Below, piece after piece: positions 1 to 12,290 of a DNA stretch of 64,000 nucleotides (within the stretch, counting starts at the first letter, position 1; every line of letters begins with the position of its first letter). The stretch is from Neopestalotiopsis rosae (Eukaryota; Ascomycota; Sordariomycetes; Amphisphaeriales; Sporocadaceae): NCBI GenBank assembly GCA_023078685.1, contig JALGAS010000010.1, positions 124,001 to 188,000 of the forward strand, in the 5' to 3' direction. The position numbers and the translations under genes are program-made. The notes beneath the pieces were generated by a model. That model saw only the letters and a list, made by a program, of their open reading frames with translations, searched no databases and was not told the DNA's origin.

Positions 1-427
1 GAAAGAGGCTCGCTGTCCTGCGGCGATCGTTTGCAGTAGTCGCACTGCCCAATCAAACACATCAGTTTGAAACCGCCAGTGCTTTGTCGCATATTAACAA
101 AAAAGAAAACACAAAAGTGTTCACTATTACAATGAATGCACTCATTGATGAGATACAAAACATGTACTAGTTTTCACATGCTTTCACTTGGAGCTCTCCG
201 TCATTTGTGAATCCAAGGCGATGCAAGCTTCATGCACTGGATCGTCAACAAAAATCACAGCTTCTATCTATCTTAGGTTTGGCTTGGCATTTAGTATCTC
301 ATGAGTCCGGAGCAGCACCAGGTTTGCCCTGAAGCTTTTTCAATTTGAAACCGTCACTTGAGCTTCAACACCCCATCTCGAGATTCTCTTGGAAATGACT
401 GGTGCGAATACTTGAGGTAACTACCTA
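1..427. other. Left-edge non-coding stretch, 3' flank of the M16 gene
   Basis: No reading frame with coding character is seen. The part next to the M16 stop codon is probably its 3' untranslated region. The left end may include the flank of a neighbouring gene outside the window. Confidence 0.5.
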
Positions 428-3400
428 TCACTCGTCCTCCTCAGATTCGTAAGAGCCTTCTGATCCATCTGAGCCTGATTCATCCTCATCCTCGTCATCG
501 TCTTCTTCCTCGCCGTCCTCTTCGTCGGCTTCGAGTCCATAGGCCTCGTGATAATCTGCCAGTTGCTTGACTTGAGTCTTGTAACCCATGTCCTGCAGGT
601 CTTTCTGTAAAGTCTATACAGTCCATTAGTACTTATTCCCTAGTTCTGAGAAGCCAATTACTTACCTCGAGCATGATGGGCGCACAGCAAACGACGACAT
701 TACTCTTGCCAGGCTCGAATAGAGGGAGCAGATACTCTGTCATAGCATGCCTGATCTGGTCTTCTGTCACGTCTCGGACCTTGGCAAGCAACTTCGTGTT
801 GAATTCTGGCTCTAGGCCCCGAACAGCACCAATAATATAGTTCTGCGTAGCAGCCGATGCCATTGTCGCCTGTTCATCTGCCATAGTCATGACAATTTGA
901 CTAATGGCGCCCTCAATCATGGGCTTTTCGAATGGAACAGTACCGTTCGCCAAGGCGGCGATGGCATCTCGAGCAGCAGTTATAGCCTTTGAAGCCATGG
1001 GCGAGCGGTAGACCTTGAAATGCACATAGCCTCCGTCGACCTCCTTGGCAAAGTAGACGCCATAGGCAAGACCGTTACCGCGGACAGCTGTCCACAGAGG
1101 ACCCTCCACTGTTTCGAGGTACTGAGCAGCTACAAGGAGTGACGGCACCATGGGGTCCGAGAACGAAGTAATGCCCTTGCTTGAGCTGACTGAGAACGAA
1201 GAGTCGATTGTTGTCATGGGAATGATAATCGCTCCAACGTTACCAGGATTCTTGCCTTCCTCGCTCAGTAGAGTGTGTGGCTTCACAATGGGCTTGATCG
1301 TATCCGACTTTGTGTCAAGAGCATTCGCCAAGATGTCCCATGTTTTGACAGGATTAGGGAGCTTGCCTTGAGCAACGTCGGCTGTGACGAGGACGCGAAT
1401 GTTGGCAAAGGTGAAGAGAGACTTTCGCACCTGCTCGAACCAGGAAACAACAGTGTCGGGGTCCTTCTCGAGTAGCTTCCTCAGACGCTTGAGATAGACT
1501 GCTTTCACAAGTGTGCGCTTGGCTACGAGCATTGCCGAGGGGTCATTGTGAATGGCCATCTCCACCTCGTTGGCCATTGTTCGACCATCTCTCTTGGCCT
1601 CGGGGATATCTGCAATCTGTTTGCTGATAGCGGCCCTAAGACGCGTGACATCAAAGACGCTGTCGAACATCATAGTCTTGAGCCAGTCAATAGCAGTCGC
1701 ATACTTATCAGGCTCAACTTGCATCCGCAATGTGATACTCTCAGTATCGCCAAGACGGTTGCCGGATTCGATGCTGTACTGAATGGTGTCCTTCTCAAGC
1801 TCCATGACGACTTGTTCAAAGTCGACACGCTTTCCATCTCGGTTAATGGGTGTGTTGAAGAAGTTATCGGTGAATAGTGGCATAAGCGGCTTGTACTTGA
1901 GGGGAATGTCAGAAGTACCAATGTGCAGAGTTATATGTACGAAGTTGGAGGGTACACTCTCAAATTGCACAAACAGCGGAGTGCCTGGCGCGGCATCATC
2001 GATGGCCTTCTGTGCCGAGTTGGATGCCAGGCCGAGGCTTCGAGCAAGTCCAGATCTTGCTGTGAGCGACTCGATGAAGTGGATGGACTCGGTTCCGGGG
2101 ACAGGCCATTTCTCCAAGACTGCATCGGGAATCTCGACGTCGTTTTGCTTCTTGGCGTCCTCAAGCTCCTTCCTGCGCTTCTCCAGGCCTTCAGGTCCAA
2201 GTTCTTGCTTTCTCTTCTCGATTCTTGCCACCTCCTTGGCCTTCAACTCATCAGCAAGTTTCTGGGATGGTTTACCCAAAACAGAGATATGATGAGCATC
2301 AACGAGCCATTTTCTCAGGAAATCTTTCCATTGCTCCTCTGACCACTTCTCTAGGGTATCGTACTCATTAAGACTTCCCAAGTCCTTCAGTGTTGAGCCA
2401 GCACGGTCGCCAAAGAGGTAGGATGTGATGACATTGTTGGACCAGTACGATTCGGAGCCTTCTCCTTGGGCCTTAACCTGGCGTCTCTCACGCTTGATAC
2501 AATCCAGCAAATACTTGAGATCAAGCGGCTTGTCAAGAACTTCCTTGATAAGGGTGATGAGGCGCTGCTCAACGAATTCAAGCTTATCAGTAGCAACACC
2601 AGTAGGCTGGAACCAAATAACGCTGTTGGGACGTGAATCCCACCAGTATCCGACCGAACTTGCCAGGGCCTCTCTCTCTACCAGTACGTTTTCCAGAACC
2701 GATACAGACGAACCACAAAGATACGTCAGGATAATATTCAGGGCAGTAGACTGCAGCGTATCGGAACAGTCTGGGCCAAAGAAGCCAATAATGATATCGC
2801 CTGTGGATTCATCTTCCTCGGGAAACTCGACAGTCTCAACAACCGTTTCTTTGAGCGCTGGGGGTTGAGCTGAATCAATCCAGGGGCGTCTGAAGGGTGC
2901 ATCCAGGGCTGGGATGTCATCTTTGACGCTCTCCTCGAAATCATCCAGAATACGAAGAAGATTGTCATGGTCGACTTCACCGACGATGATGATACACATG
3001 TTTCGTGGTTGATACATTTCCTTGTGGAAATCACGAATTCTCTTGGGAGTCAGGACACGCAAGGCATCCATCATGCCTCCCGTCTCGTAGCGGAACCCAA
3101 CATTTTCAGGATACAGCAGGTGGCGTGCTTTGATGTCCATCAGCTCGGTGCTTGTGTATTGAACACCTTGCATCTCAGAGTAAACAACGCCAGCGTCGTT
3201 GCCTTCTCCGTCGATGTGATGCACCTCTGTAAGACATGCAGCGTCGGTCATGGTCGGCACAATCAAGTGCTCGAGATACACCGGCAGGGTCTGCGCGAAT
3301 CCTTCCCATCCAGCTGTCTCCAGCGTGTATGCGGTATGATCCGTAGCTGTCCACGCATTTGTTGTACCATATGCTCTCGAGGCAAGCTTATCGAGAAGGC

Positions 3401-3644
3401 CCTTATACTGGTAGCTCTTCGAGCCCATGAAGACCAGGTGTTCTAGGGTGTGGGGTGCTCCCGAATCATCGAAGATCTCAGTAGCCAAGGTGAAATATCC
3501 GTTCACCTTGGGGCCCTTGCGATCAACGACAATGACCTGCATACCACTCCTCTCAGACTCATACTGAGTGATGCTTGTTGGTGCATAATCAGCATCAAAG
3601 TGCTGGAGCTTTCGAAATCTTGGAGCATTCAATTGTGACCCCAT
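428..3644 (-). CDS. M16-family zinc metalloprotease (SDD3/YOL098C-like)
   Basis: Predicted zinc peptidase of the pitrilysin/insulinase family, about 1054 residues. The inverted zinc site is visible as H65-T-L-E68-H69, and E157 in the segment GVVYSEMQG is the likely third ligand. The length and two-halved M16 layout fit the cytosolic fungal SDD3-like branch better than the roughly 480-residue mitochondrial processing peptidases; no presequence is evident. Two exons: 666-3644 and 428-613. The 52 nt intron has donor GTAAGT, branch TACTAAT and acceptor TATAG, and keeps phase 0. The second exon adds a C-terminal tail of about 60 residues ending in a long Asp/Glu/Ser run, missed if the intron is read through. 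The ATG gives the residues before PRFRKLQ, a typical N-terminal region for this group. The physiological substrate is unknown. Confidence 0.88.
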
Positions 3645-5266
3645 ATTGTGCTGGTGCCAACTTGGGAATACGCGAAAGATTCTGAGATATTAATCAGCTT
3701 CTTGTACACAAGAGCGAAGACAATTCAGGTAAGATCAAGTGCAAAGTCTGGGCATCCAATTCTTTCCGAGCAATAATGGCTAGACGGAATATTTCCCACA
3801 ACAGCCGAGGATGTTCAATGAGAAATTGGACGTCTATGAACTGGGGCGGACGTCGCCCATGGGGTACGACAAGTGAAGAACAAAACCCTGGAAGCGACAG
3901 AGCGAGTTCAAAGACAACTCGGGACGTACCCTAGATGACCTGGGAGTTGCTGGTACAAGATACCAATGATGACAGCCAAGCCAGCGACGAGCGCAGTGAG
4001 GATTTGGCGCCTGTACTCAGTCATGCTGAGGAATGGCTACACGTGGTGACCTCGGACTTGTGGGAAGCTCATACTTGGTGATACCGAAAGTGATGCTGTA
4101 TGCCATGGCACTGGAGGGGACAACAGGAAACGGGCGAGAAGATGCCGGGTTCTATGCAAGGCTCGGGGCACTTTGTGCAGTAGCAAGCTTACATACCGTG
4201 TTTGAGGCGGACGCACTACAGCAGGCCAATGATATGCCTGTCTTGTAACTTGACGAGCCTTGGTCCAGAATATTGTAGTCCGAAGAGAGCTCAGACTGCT
4301 TCTGGCGGTAATGAGTGAGAATGGAGACACCTTGGCAGCGGTTGATGGTTGTCTTATGGAGCCGAAAGCAGGACGATGGAGGGGCTTGGGAGGTTTTCAG
4401 GCTTGATGCAACATTCGAATATTAACCACCTTGGCGGGGTTGATTTTCTTTGAGCACAACGCCTTTAGCTGAGCAAATGTAAGAAAAATAAGACCAGATA
4501 CCGAAAATCTTGATATACAAGCCATCCAGCTGTGTTTGCGGTCTGAAACAAGTCGTTAGCAGTCGGAACACATCAGACAGAATGGACTGTTCTTGACTGG
4601 CGATGACAGGCTATTCGTAGCTGATGAGTTCCAATATGTGAGTGACCCCTCCATTGACCCTTTGGCGTGAGTCGTCGTCCCTTCCAAGGTTCTCTTTTCA
4701 GGGCTCCACTAGCTACTGTGAAACCCGATTGGCCGTTACAAGAAACAAGCATGTCATCAGCCAGCAGCCTTGCACATTGCCAGGGACGGGTCAAACCCAC
4801 TGTTGGCAGGCACACCAATGCACCTAGCACATGCGAAATCTGGCGTACTAGCGCAACCGCAGTGCTACCTGGGTGCTGGTCTGGCCATTGAGCTTCAAAC
4901 GTGGCAGCTATTCCGCTCCATGCAGCGCTCAACTGAGCTCAAGCTCAATTCGCGACAACAGACACGACCCAGCACTTCCGACCTGACGACTCTTACCCGA
5001 CGAGCCGAGAACGACGATATCTACCTTGCTAGTAATACTTTTGAGCTTTCCCTGGCTCTCGCATACGAATTCATTCCACTGCGCCTAGGAAGAGAGATGC
5101 CAGACTTGGTGATCTAGCGCATCGATTACAGAGTATCGGCTGTTTACTTTGCACATCTACTGCGCATTGTTTTTGGGCTTCCGGCCGCACACTTTCGCAT
5201 TGCCCTGTCCAAGCTCCATCTGCTTCGACAATCAACGGAGTCAATTGTCTTGTCGAGCTGGTTATA
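3645..5266. other. Intergenic region between the divergent M16 and DSL1-like genes
   Basis: About 1.6 kb that must hold the promoters of both flanking genes. Apart from the possible microprotein, the frames here look like chance ORFs. No RNA gene or repeat was recognised. Confidence 0.5.
3908..4024 (-). CDS. Possible 38-residue single-pass membrane microprotein
   Basis: A short frame starts MTEYRRQ, continues with a hydrophobic stretch of about 18 residues (ILTALVAGLAVIIGILY) and ends in a short polar tail. This looks like a small tail-anchored or signal-anchored peptide. It sits upstream of the M16 gene on the same strand and could also be an upstream ORF or lie in that gene's promoter. A GTACGT donor-like site lies in the last codons, so a second exon is possible, but no convincing continuation was found. 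I do not recognise a family. Confidence 0.25.
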   Translation of the reverse strand: MTEYRRQILTALVAGLAVIIGILYQQLPGHLGYVPSCL

Positions 5267-8026
5267 ATGGCAAACCCAGACAGTGCTTCGGTCGGCCACT
5301 CTCTTGTCGAGTTCGCTCTACAAGGGAGCTTCCCGGAAGAGGACATCTCTTCACGCCATGTCGGCGCGCAGGACTTTGGCCCGGCTTTGGAATCTCTCGC
5401 TGATGCAAAGTCGAGACTCGAGGTAGCTCCCATGCTCCTAATACGCCCAGTATCTTGTACGACCTCTGACTGGCTTCTAGTCTGAAATACATACGATCAA
5501 CGAGGAAACATCGTCCGACGTACAATCATGGGTAGCCAACGCGAAGTCGGTAGAAGACGACATCAACCGTTCACGAACCTTGGCCAACGAGATAACACGA
5601 CGGGCGGAGGCACCAGAAGTATCTGGCCAGACATTAAGAGAAGCAGAAGACAAGGTCCAATTCCTTCAACGCGAGACAGTCTACAATCGCCAAGTCTTCG
5701 AGGCCCTGACAAGCATTCAACGTGTCAATCAGCTCCTCGATCAAGTTGAGAGTACGAGGAATGAACGGAGAGTTCTTGAATCGCTCCATTTACTAGAGAA
5801 AGCCTGGTCCGCTATAGATGAAATACCCGCTAGCAAGTCGTGTCGCGTCATGAGGATACTGAATATGCGCGCATTCGAGCTGAAATCGGCCGTTCACGAT
5901 GTCTTTAATCATGTGTGGAGTTCTCTTGTTCAGGTCAACGTGGAGAAGGGAGAGATCACGATACAGCATACCCAGCAAGGTGCGAAGCGCAAACTCTTTA
6001 CCATATCCGCTTACTAATTTGGCATAGACGAGCCGATGAATCTAGATGAAGCCTTGATTGGTCTTAAGGCATATAAGGAGCTCGACCAAAGGATGGCTCT
6101 CCTGTGGCACGATGTGGATGATGCCATTGTCGGCCCCCGAACCAACCTGCAGAGATCCACGTTACCAGCCATTGAAATTCATGATGTAAGTATAGGACTG
6201 CAAATTGACAGCCAGCACCTGCTGACATGTGTAGTCTTCATTGTTTCTCAAGGGACAGGCAGACCGCAGTATTGCTTCATTATTTTCTGATCTAGAACAC
6301 ATAATGGGCTACCTATCAGATCGACTGCCGGACGAATTGGTCCAGGCACTTTCCAATGTAATGATGCCGGATCTTATTCCCCGCATAAAATCAGTGTGGC
6401 TTTCTTCTGTGGTCCCAGCCTCCCTCAAGGAGATAGACGAGTTCCAAGCCGTGCTTGGCACAGTAAGGACGTTCTGTGCCTCTCTGCAAAAAATGAACTA
6501 CACCGGCTACGATGAGTTGCAGGACTGGATCGACAGTGCGCCACGAGTCTGGCTTACCAAACGCAGAGAAACAGCTCTTGACACGGTGAGGGCGAAGCTG
6601 GCTGATGGGCTCGGCGATCCCAAGGAGGTAGAGCGCGTAGAGACGCAAACAGTCTCACGAACGGAAGGTGCCGAGCTGGCGGCAAATGGCGCTCCAGCTG
6701 CAGCAGACGATGACGATTGGGGCGCTGCGTGGGACGATGGAACCGACAACAAAGAGAAAGACTCAAGTCACAATACCTCGACGGACGTTGGCCAGAGCGG
6801 TAACGATGAGGACGAGGGAGCAGATGCATGGGGATGGGGTGAAGGCGATGACGACGCCACAGGGGTTCAGTCGACGCCAGCATCGGCACCAGCACCAGCA
6901 CCTTTAGTCCCACAACCACCTGCAGACGATGATGGAGATGACTGGGGCGCTTGGGGAGACGACGCGGCGGAACAAGCCCCTGCACAGCCAGCATCTCAAA
7001 AGCCTGTCTCTCAACCTCAAACTAGAGAGATGACCTTGAGAGAAACCTACAAAATTTCGGCAATGCCTGAACCTGTTCTAGCCCTGATATCCGCGATACT
7101 GGAGGACGGAGCATTTTTGGTCGGGTACGTGCTCATCTCTATGCTCTTCATGGGATAGTGGCTAATGTCTTTACAGCTCAGATGGCAATCCAGTTGCAGC
7201 GGCAGCAGCAGGACTCTATGGTTTACCGACATTTGTCCTGGCCATGTTCCGGGCTGTCTCGCCTTATTATTATTCCCTCGATGCGTCAGGAGGTGGCAAC
7301 ATGTTTCTATATAATGATGCCACTTACCTATCGGAACGCCTAGCCGAAGCCGCAGCTGCTTGGAAAGCACGCGAAGATCTCTCAGCACGCGCCATTGCCA
7401 TGCTGAGGCTGGACAATGACATCAAAACGCTAAAGTCGTTTGCTGCCCGTGCCTATTCTACAGAGATGACTACCCAACGAACAATAGTTCGAGACCTTTT
7501 GGGTGGTGTGCAGAATGTTCTGCAGCAGGACGGGGATGCCTCAGATTTGATCATGCAAGTTGAGGCAGCAACTTCGAGGATCCGCAGTATTGCCGCAATA
7601 TGGTCGGACATACTATCAAAGTCGGTCTGGTGTCAAGCTGTCGGTTCGTTGGTAGATAGCCTGGCGACTAAGATCATATCTGACGTGATGGACCTTTCTG
7701 CTATCGGGCAAGACGAAGCATTCAATATTGCAAATCTGATTGCGAAGATAACCGGGTTGGACGACTTGTTCCTTCCTCCTGGTTCCAGTAACAATGGAGT
7801 ACCGACCACGAGTCAGTACGCAGAGAATTGGCTGCGCCTCAAATTTCTGTCCGAGTTCCTGCAGAGCAACTTAAACGAGGTCAAGTACCTGTGGATGGAG
7901 AGCGACTTGAGTCTGTACTTTACAGTAGACGAAGTCATTGACTTGATCGGCCTCAGCTTTGCGGACAGCCCAAGAACGCGGGAGATTACCAGGGAGATAA
8001 CACACAACCCTCAACCGAGATCATGA
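5267..8026 (+). CDS. DSL1: Dsl1/ZW10-type vesicle tethering subunit
   Basis: Resembles the fungal ZW10-domain protein that serves as the Dsl1 tether subunit, which captures COPI vesicles at the endoplasmic reticulum. Five exons read cleanly in phase: 5267-5422, 5481-5979, 6028-6185, 6235-7124 and 7177-8026, giving about 850 residues. The N-terminal third is helical and coiled-coil-like. Residues about 425-515 form an acidic, disordered insert with three tryptophan clusters (DDWGAAWDD, DAWGWGEGD, DDWGAWGDD). Yeast Dsl1 uses tryptophans in an acidic loop to bind COPI coat subunits, so the insert probably does the same; that is inference. The C-terminal part is helical and matches the conserved ZW10 region. 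Kinetochore annotation is often copied onto this family, but the acidic Trp loop favours Golgi-to-ER traffic. Confidence 0.8.
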
Positions 8027-8317
8027 CTGAGTAAGGGATTCCCCATTAGCTAGATAATGAAACAAACTTAATGCCATATTATTTGTCCCTGTGCCTATTC
8101 TTTGTTGCGTGCTTATTCGCCATGCCTTGTTTGGACACTTGTCGTTAACAAAGTCCTTGTCCATTTTGAATTCATGCCTTAGATCGAGTCCCGGATGAAA
8201 CATATAAGAACACAAATTGCTGCCCTCAATAGCCGCTTTCCACTACGAATTATTTGTACCGATTAGCCTGAGCAAAATAAAACTTATCGTTGCTTCGCTA
8301 CTGACATACAGTTTACG

Positions 8318-9352
8318 ATGGCAGGAAACAACCAAGAGACCCAGGTTACCCACCGAGTGAGAATCACTACAGCGGTTCCGCTCCAATACGGAATATACTC
8401 GTTTGATGCTGGCGAAACTGATGGCCCGAGCCCCAAGGTAAGATACGCGGGGACACCTTTACCGATCACGCTTTTCCCAAACATCAAAAACTGGCTGAAA
8501 GCGACCAAGGCCGAGCATGAAGTGATTTTAAGCGCAGGATACCGCTTGCCATCATCAGGCTACATGAGCGTCTGGACGGGAATCGGCGGCGAGACCACCG
8601 AAAAAGCGAATGCCGTGGTTTCGACCGCCGTCGTCCTGGAGTGTGGCCACGTCATGCAAAAGGAGTACTTTGATCATCATTGGACGAGGCTCCTGCAACT
8701 GCGCAGCACCGGGAGATTGTGGGAACTCGAGTGCCCCATCTGCCACAAGTCTCTAACGTGCTCGAGCTGTAGGCGATCTTTCAAGCCGGCTGGGTTGCCG
8801 CCGATTGAGCTGCGGCGCAAGGCAGCAGCCGGAGGGAGCCCCGATCCTTTCGCCTTGTCAAGCCAATCTGTCGTCCCGCTCACGTCCATGGAGAGGTCTT
8901 TTAATGATGGTAATCGACTGTGTCATGGCTGCTTCAGGGCCGAGATCATGGACCACTTCCCCCGCATCCCGGCTCGCTGTCCGATTGATGAGGAGAGACA
9001 CAATGAAATGTATCACCAAAAGTGCCGCGCCATTGTTGAAGCCGTGGTTCCTACGCTGGCTCATTATCGCTCGGACTTTCAAGAGCACGAGCTTCAACAC
9101 CTCCGTAAATGGTTGCTGCAGGACCTAACTACTGGTATGTTCTCGGATTTGAGCAGCATGGATTTCCTTCTCTATCATGCCGAGTGGGACGTTGGATACG
9201 ATCTCCAAGGACGACGGGATGCGCTTCGTACCAAGGCCTGTGAGTATCTTAGGGGTCTTTTAGATCGAGTCAAGGGACTACATGCATGGGAGGTATATTC
9301 TGATGAGGTTACTGTAATGCCCATGGAGCCTTCTTCTCATCCGGTCATGTAA
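8318..9352 (+). CDS. Hypothetical protein with RING-like Cys/His cluster
   Basis: Single-exon protein of 344 residues, no confident family. Metal-ligand-like residues run C109-G-H111, C139-P-I-C142, C148-S-S-C151 and C202-H-G-C205. Spacing and the CPIC motif resemble a degenerate or extended RING/U-box fold, so a zinc-stabilised ubiquitin-ligase-like module is possible. The remainder is mixed helical without membrane spans or signal peptide. It starts 291 bp after the DSL1-like gene on the same strand and converges with the next gene. Function remains unassigned; the zinc-binding idea is an inference from the cysteine pattern. Confidence 0.7.
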   Translation: MAGNNQETQVTHRVRITTAVPLQYGIYSFDAGETDGPSPKVRYAGTPLPITLFPNIKNWLKATKAEHEVILSAGYRLPSSGYMSVWTGIGGETTEKANAVVSTAVVLECGHVMQKEYFDHHWTRLLQLRSTGRLWELECPICHKSLTCSSCRRSFKPAGLPPIELRRKAAAGGSPDPFALSSQSVVPLTSMERSFNDGNRLCHGCFRAEIMDHFPRIPARCPIDEERHNEMYHQKCRAIVEAVVPTLAHYRSDFQEHELQHLRKWLLQDLTTGMFSDLSSMDFLLYHAEWDVGYDLQGRRDALRTKACEYLRGLLDRVKGLHAWEVYSDEVTVMPMEPSSHPVM

Positions 9353-9494
9353 CACCCTGAAAAGTATAGAAATGACAATGGTGTAAAATATACGATTAGT
9401 GTGACTAGCCAGCAAAGAACGCGTGCGGAGTGATATAGGACGTATAGACAAATTAGTAATGAATTAAGGCTGCTACAAATAAACTCGCAAAAGA

Positions 9495-11321
9495 TCAATC
9501 GTCCTCAGAATCCTCATCCTCATCCCGTTCCACAACAAATTCCGAGTCGTCGTCAAGGTCCATATCAATGGTAGGTTTGACTTCCTCGGTCTTCTTCTTC
9601 TTCTTGGCCCCAGGCTTCGGCCCGCGCTTTTGCGGCGTCTTCTTTTCCAGCGCCGGCTTTTTGTCGGCTTTGGGCTCCTTGCCCTTTTGAGCGCGCGGTT
9701 TCTTGGCCACGGGTTTCGTGGTAGCCAGCGACTCACCATCCGACGCGTCACCATCAGTTTCGAAAGCCTCCCGGTTCCGCTTCTTGGTGTTGGTCTTGGT
9801 AGGCTTTGGAGGCGGCTTCTTACCCTTGGTTTTGCTGGGCTGCGTACGTGCTATCTGGCTCTTCTTGGGGTAGCTCTCCGGATCCGACTCCCAAAAGTAT
9901 TCATAAATCCCCAGCTTCCTCTTCCTCGGGCCTCTCGGGGCGGGTGATTTCTTTGGCGCGCCACTCATCAATGGGCTAGTGGGGAGTGGCTTTCGCGCTT
10001 TGGGCTTTGTGGCCTCGATTTCTGGTTCTGGTTGTGCCTGAGATACTGAAATTTCCTGCTCGGCTTCTCTCCCGACTTCCTCCTGCCGCTCGGAAACTTT
10101 TTTAGGCTCTTGGATCTCTACTTGGTCGTCCGCCGGCGTTCCTGGGTCTTTCGAGGGTTCCCCCGTAGCTTCTTGTATGGCTTCGGGCTCCAATTCTGAG
10201 ATCGTTGGACGTGGTCGCAATCCAGCGTACTTGTCCTCATCATGATCTGGCGTTTGAATACCCTTTTCGTCTGGAATTTCTGTGTCTGCTAAGCTATTTG
10301 AGTCTGAATTGTCCACTGGGCTGCCAAGTGCTACTTGCGCAACTGTAGAACCAGGATCTTCAAGGATATAATCGGTTGGTGGATGACTATAGTTGGCAGG
10401 TGATACCTCCATTAATGCGACAGGAGCTCTGCTTTCGTTTTCTTCGTATTCAATTGTTATTTGCGAGTCGTTAATCTCAGGTATGTCGGGGGACTCATGT
10501 TTCTCATTGAATACCGGTTCCGGAGTCTGGTTGTTTTGACTGTCAATGCACGCCAACTCCGGGCTCTTTTGATCTCTTTGACTCGATACAGCAGGATCTA
10601 ATTCGAACTCAACCGTATTATTCGTATCATCTTGATGATCTTTGATGTCTAAGTTTTGCGCTGCTCCCTCCTCCACTTTGTTTCCATAGTCTGGCTGAAC
10701 TTCCCCGACAAGACCCTCTGTAGATACGATAGAGGCCACCGGACTAGTAACGTGAATGCTCCGGCTCTCATCTTGATCTCTTTCATTGATGTCTTCAGAC
10801 ACGCTTGAATCGTCTACAGTGCTCGGTATGATGGTTGATGCGGCTGTGGCCGCTGTCTGCGAAGTTATCTCACCGCTCACACAAGGGCCTTCCACTTCAT
10901 GCCGTTCTTCATATTCCTCGTCCAGCTCGAATAGGGCATCCAGACAGTCATCATGAGTGGTGGAAATTGGTGATGTAGCAGGCACTGTGTAGTCCCCAGA
11001 AGGCCCATCATGGTGACCTGGGGCCTTGGGGCTTTCTGCCTCATGAGCTGGCGTTGATGGTTCGAATGCTTCCGCCTGTGTCGGCGGCGTTCCAGCTTCA
11101 AGAACTTCTGGTGTTGTGCTCACTGAATAGGCGAGACTGTTTTCTGATAGCGGCTGGCTGCTTTTGTTAATGACAATCGTGTGCCCCTGTGACGTGACGA
11201 GTTCATTCTCAGTGGTGGCACTATTCGAAGTCTCTTCGCCTTCTGTGACCGCATGTTCCTCATCGTTCATTTGCATCGCGACTAGAGCCTTTTGCGCTAA
11301 CATCTGTAGATCTTGAGACAT
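9495..11321 (-). CDS. Large disordered, probably nuclear protein
   Basis: Single-exon frame of 608 residues with no recognised domain. The first 370 residues are rich in Ser, Thr, Glu, Asp and Pro. Residues about 440-585 are strongly basic, with many KKP, PKKR and KKKKK-like clusters resembling nuclear localisation signals and DNA- or histone-tail-binding segments. The last 25 residues are almost all acidic. A basic linker followed by an acidic tail is common in chromatin-associated proteins and histone chaperones, but no specific family could be named. The long uninterrupted frame, ATG context and low-complexity composition with preserved reading frame support a real gene. Confidence 0.72.
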   Translation of the reverse strand: MSQDLQMLAQKALVAMQMNDEEHAVTEGEETSNSATTENELVTSQGHTIVINKSSQPLSENSLAYSVSTTPEVLEAGTPPTQAEAFEPSTPAHEAESPKAPGHHDGPSGDYTVPATSPISTTHDDCLDALFELDEEYEERHEVEGPCVSGEITSQTAATAASTIIPSTVDDSSVSEDINERDQDESRSIHVTSPVASIVSTEGLVGEVQPDYGNKVEEGAAQNLDIKDHQDDTNNTVEFELDPAVSSQRDQKSPELACIDSQNNQTPEPVFNEKHESPDIPEINDSQITIEYEENESRAPVALMEVSPANYSHPPTDYILEDPGSTVAQVALGSPVDNSDSNSLADTEIPDEKGIQTPDHDEDKYAGLRPRPTISELEPEAIQEATGEPSKDPGTPADDQVEIQEPKKVSERQEEVGREAEQEISVSQAQPEPEIEATKPKARKPLPTSPLMSGAPKKSPAPRGPRKRKLGIYEYFWESDPESYPKKSQIARTQPSKTKGKKPPPKPTKTNTKKRNREAFETDGDASDGESLATTKPVAKKPRAQKGKEPKADKKPALEKKTPQKRGPKPGAKKKKKTEEVKPTIDMDLDDDSEFVVERDEDEDSEDD

Positions 11322-11901
11322 TTTGCATCCTAAAGCTTTCGCGTTTTAGTGAAAATTTCGGATGTGTTGGTTGAATTACGAAGCCAAAGGTATTGGCCCA
11401 CCTCTGAATGTGTAGTCAATAGTCAGCTCACAAAAGACTCTTGCGCTCATGGTAATCATACAATCTAATGGGGTTCGTTTTAGGGGTTCTTTCACTGGAC
11501 GAAAACGGGTGTTTCTGAGGATGAAGGAAGGCCGCGCCCGGCCTTTGTCTCAGCGATGAACGCCACTGGACATTAAGACTACTTAACAAAGAACGTCTTG
11601 CGATTCGACTTCAGAATAGGTGAAGAATGAACTTGGTTAGTCTTGGACTGAAACCGAGCTTGCCAATTGAAGATCGTCAAATGGACGACAGAACACTTTG
11701 GAAACCTATACTTCTTCGTGGCATCGTTTATACTTTAAGGTCAGAAATGCGAGGCGAGAATATACTGATCAATTGCTCTGGTAATACTCAATGATATATC
11801 AAAAACAAGCTTCAGATGCCCAAAAATGGAATGAAAAATAGTAAAACCACATTATTGGCATCGCGTACGGTGCACATGCACGTGTCAAGATTGAGACTGT
11901 C

Positions 11902-11911
11902 TACCTAGGTA
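11902..11911. repeat. Palindrome TACCTAGGTA
   Basis: Perfect 10 bp palindrome in the intergenic region. The CCTAGG core recurs at 12291-12311, and related GGTAGG strings occur near 17320 and 48435. It may be a dimeric regulator site or a common intergenic word; the sequence alone does not decide. Confidence 0.3.
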
Positions 11912-12290
11912 CTGTCTAATTGCATGTATATAGCTGTGTCATGATCTCTTTCAAGCCCAACTCAAATTCAAGGCGACTGCGTGAGATTACGAGAGATCGG
12001 TGGTAATCTCTGATTTTGCTCTCTGTCATCTGTGCCCATACATTATAAAGTGCGAAATACCCACCCAGGTGATAAGCAGTTTTGCTTTAGGCATGTATGT
12101 GCCGCCAGGAGCCGCATGGAGCACTGCCAAGCACACCAGCCTCTATACTACACAAAGGAATATACCAAATTTAGGTGTATATCAATCGCAAAGCTTACTG
12201 AACGACATAATCGTTTACAAAGTCCATCACGTCCCAGAAAACGCTTCGAGCTTTGAGTCCAATTGATGAGCAGGGGGTTATCCTATTTCT

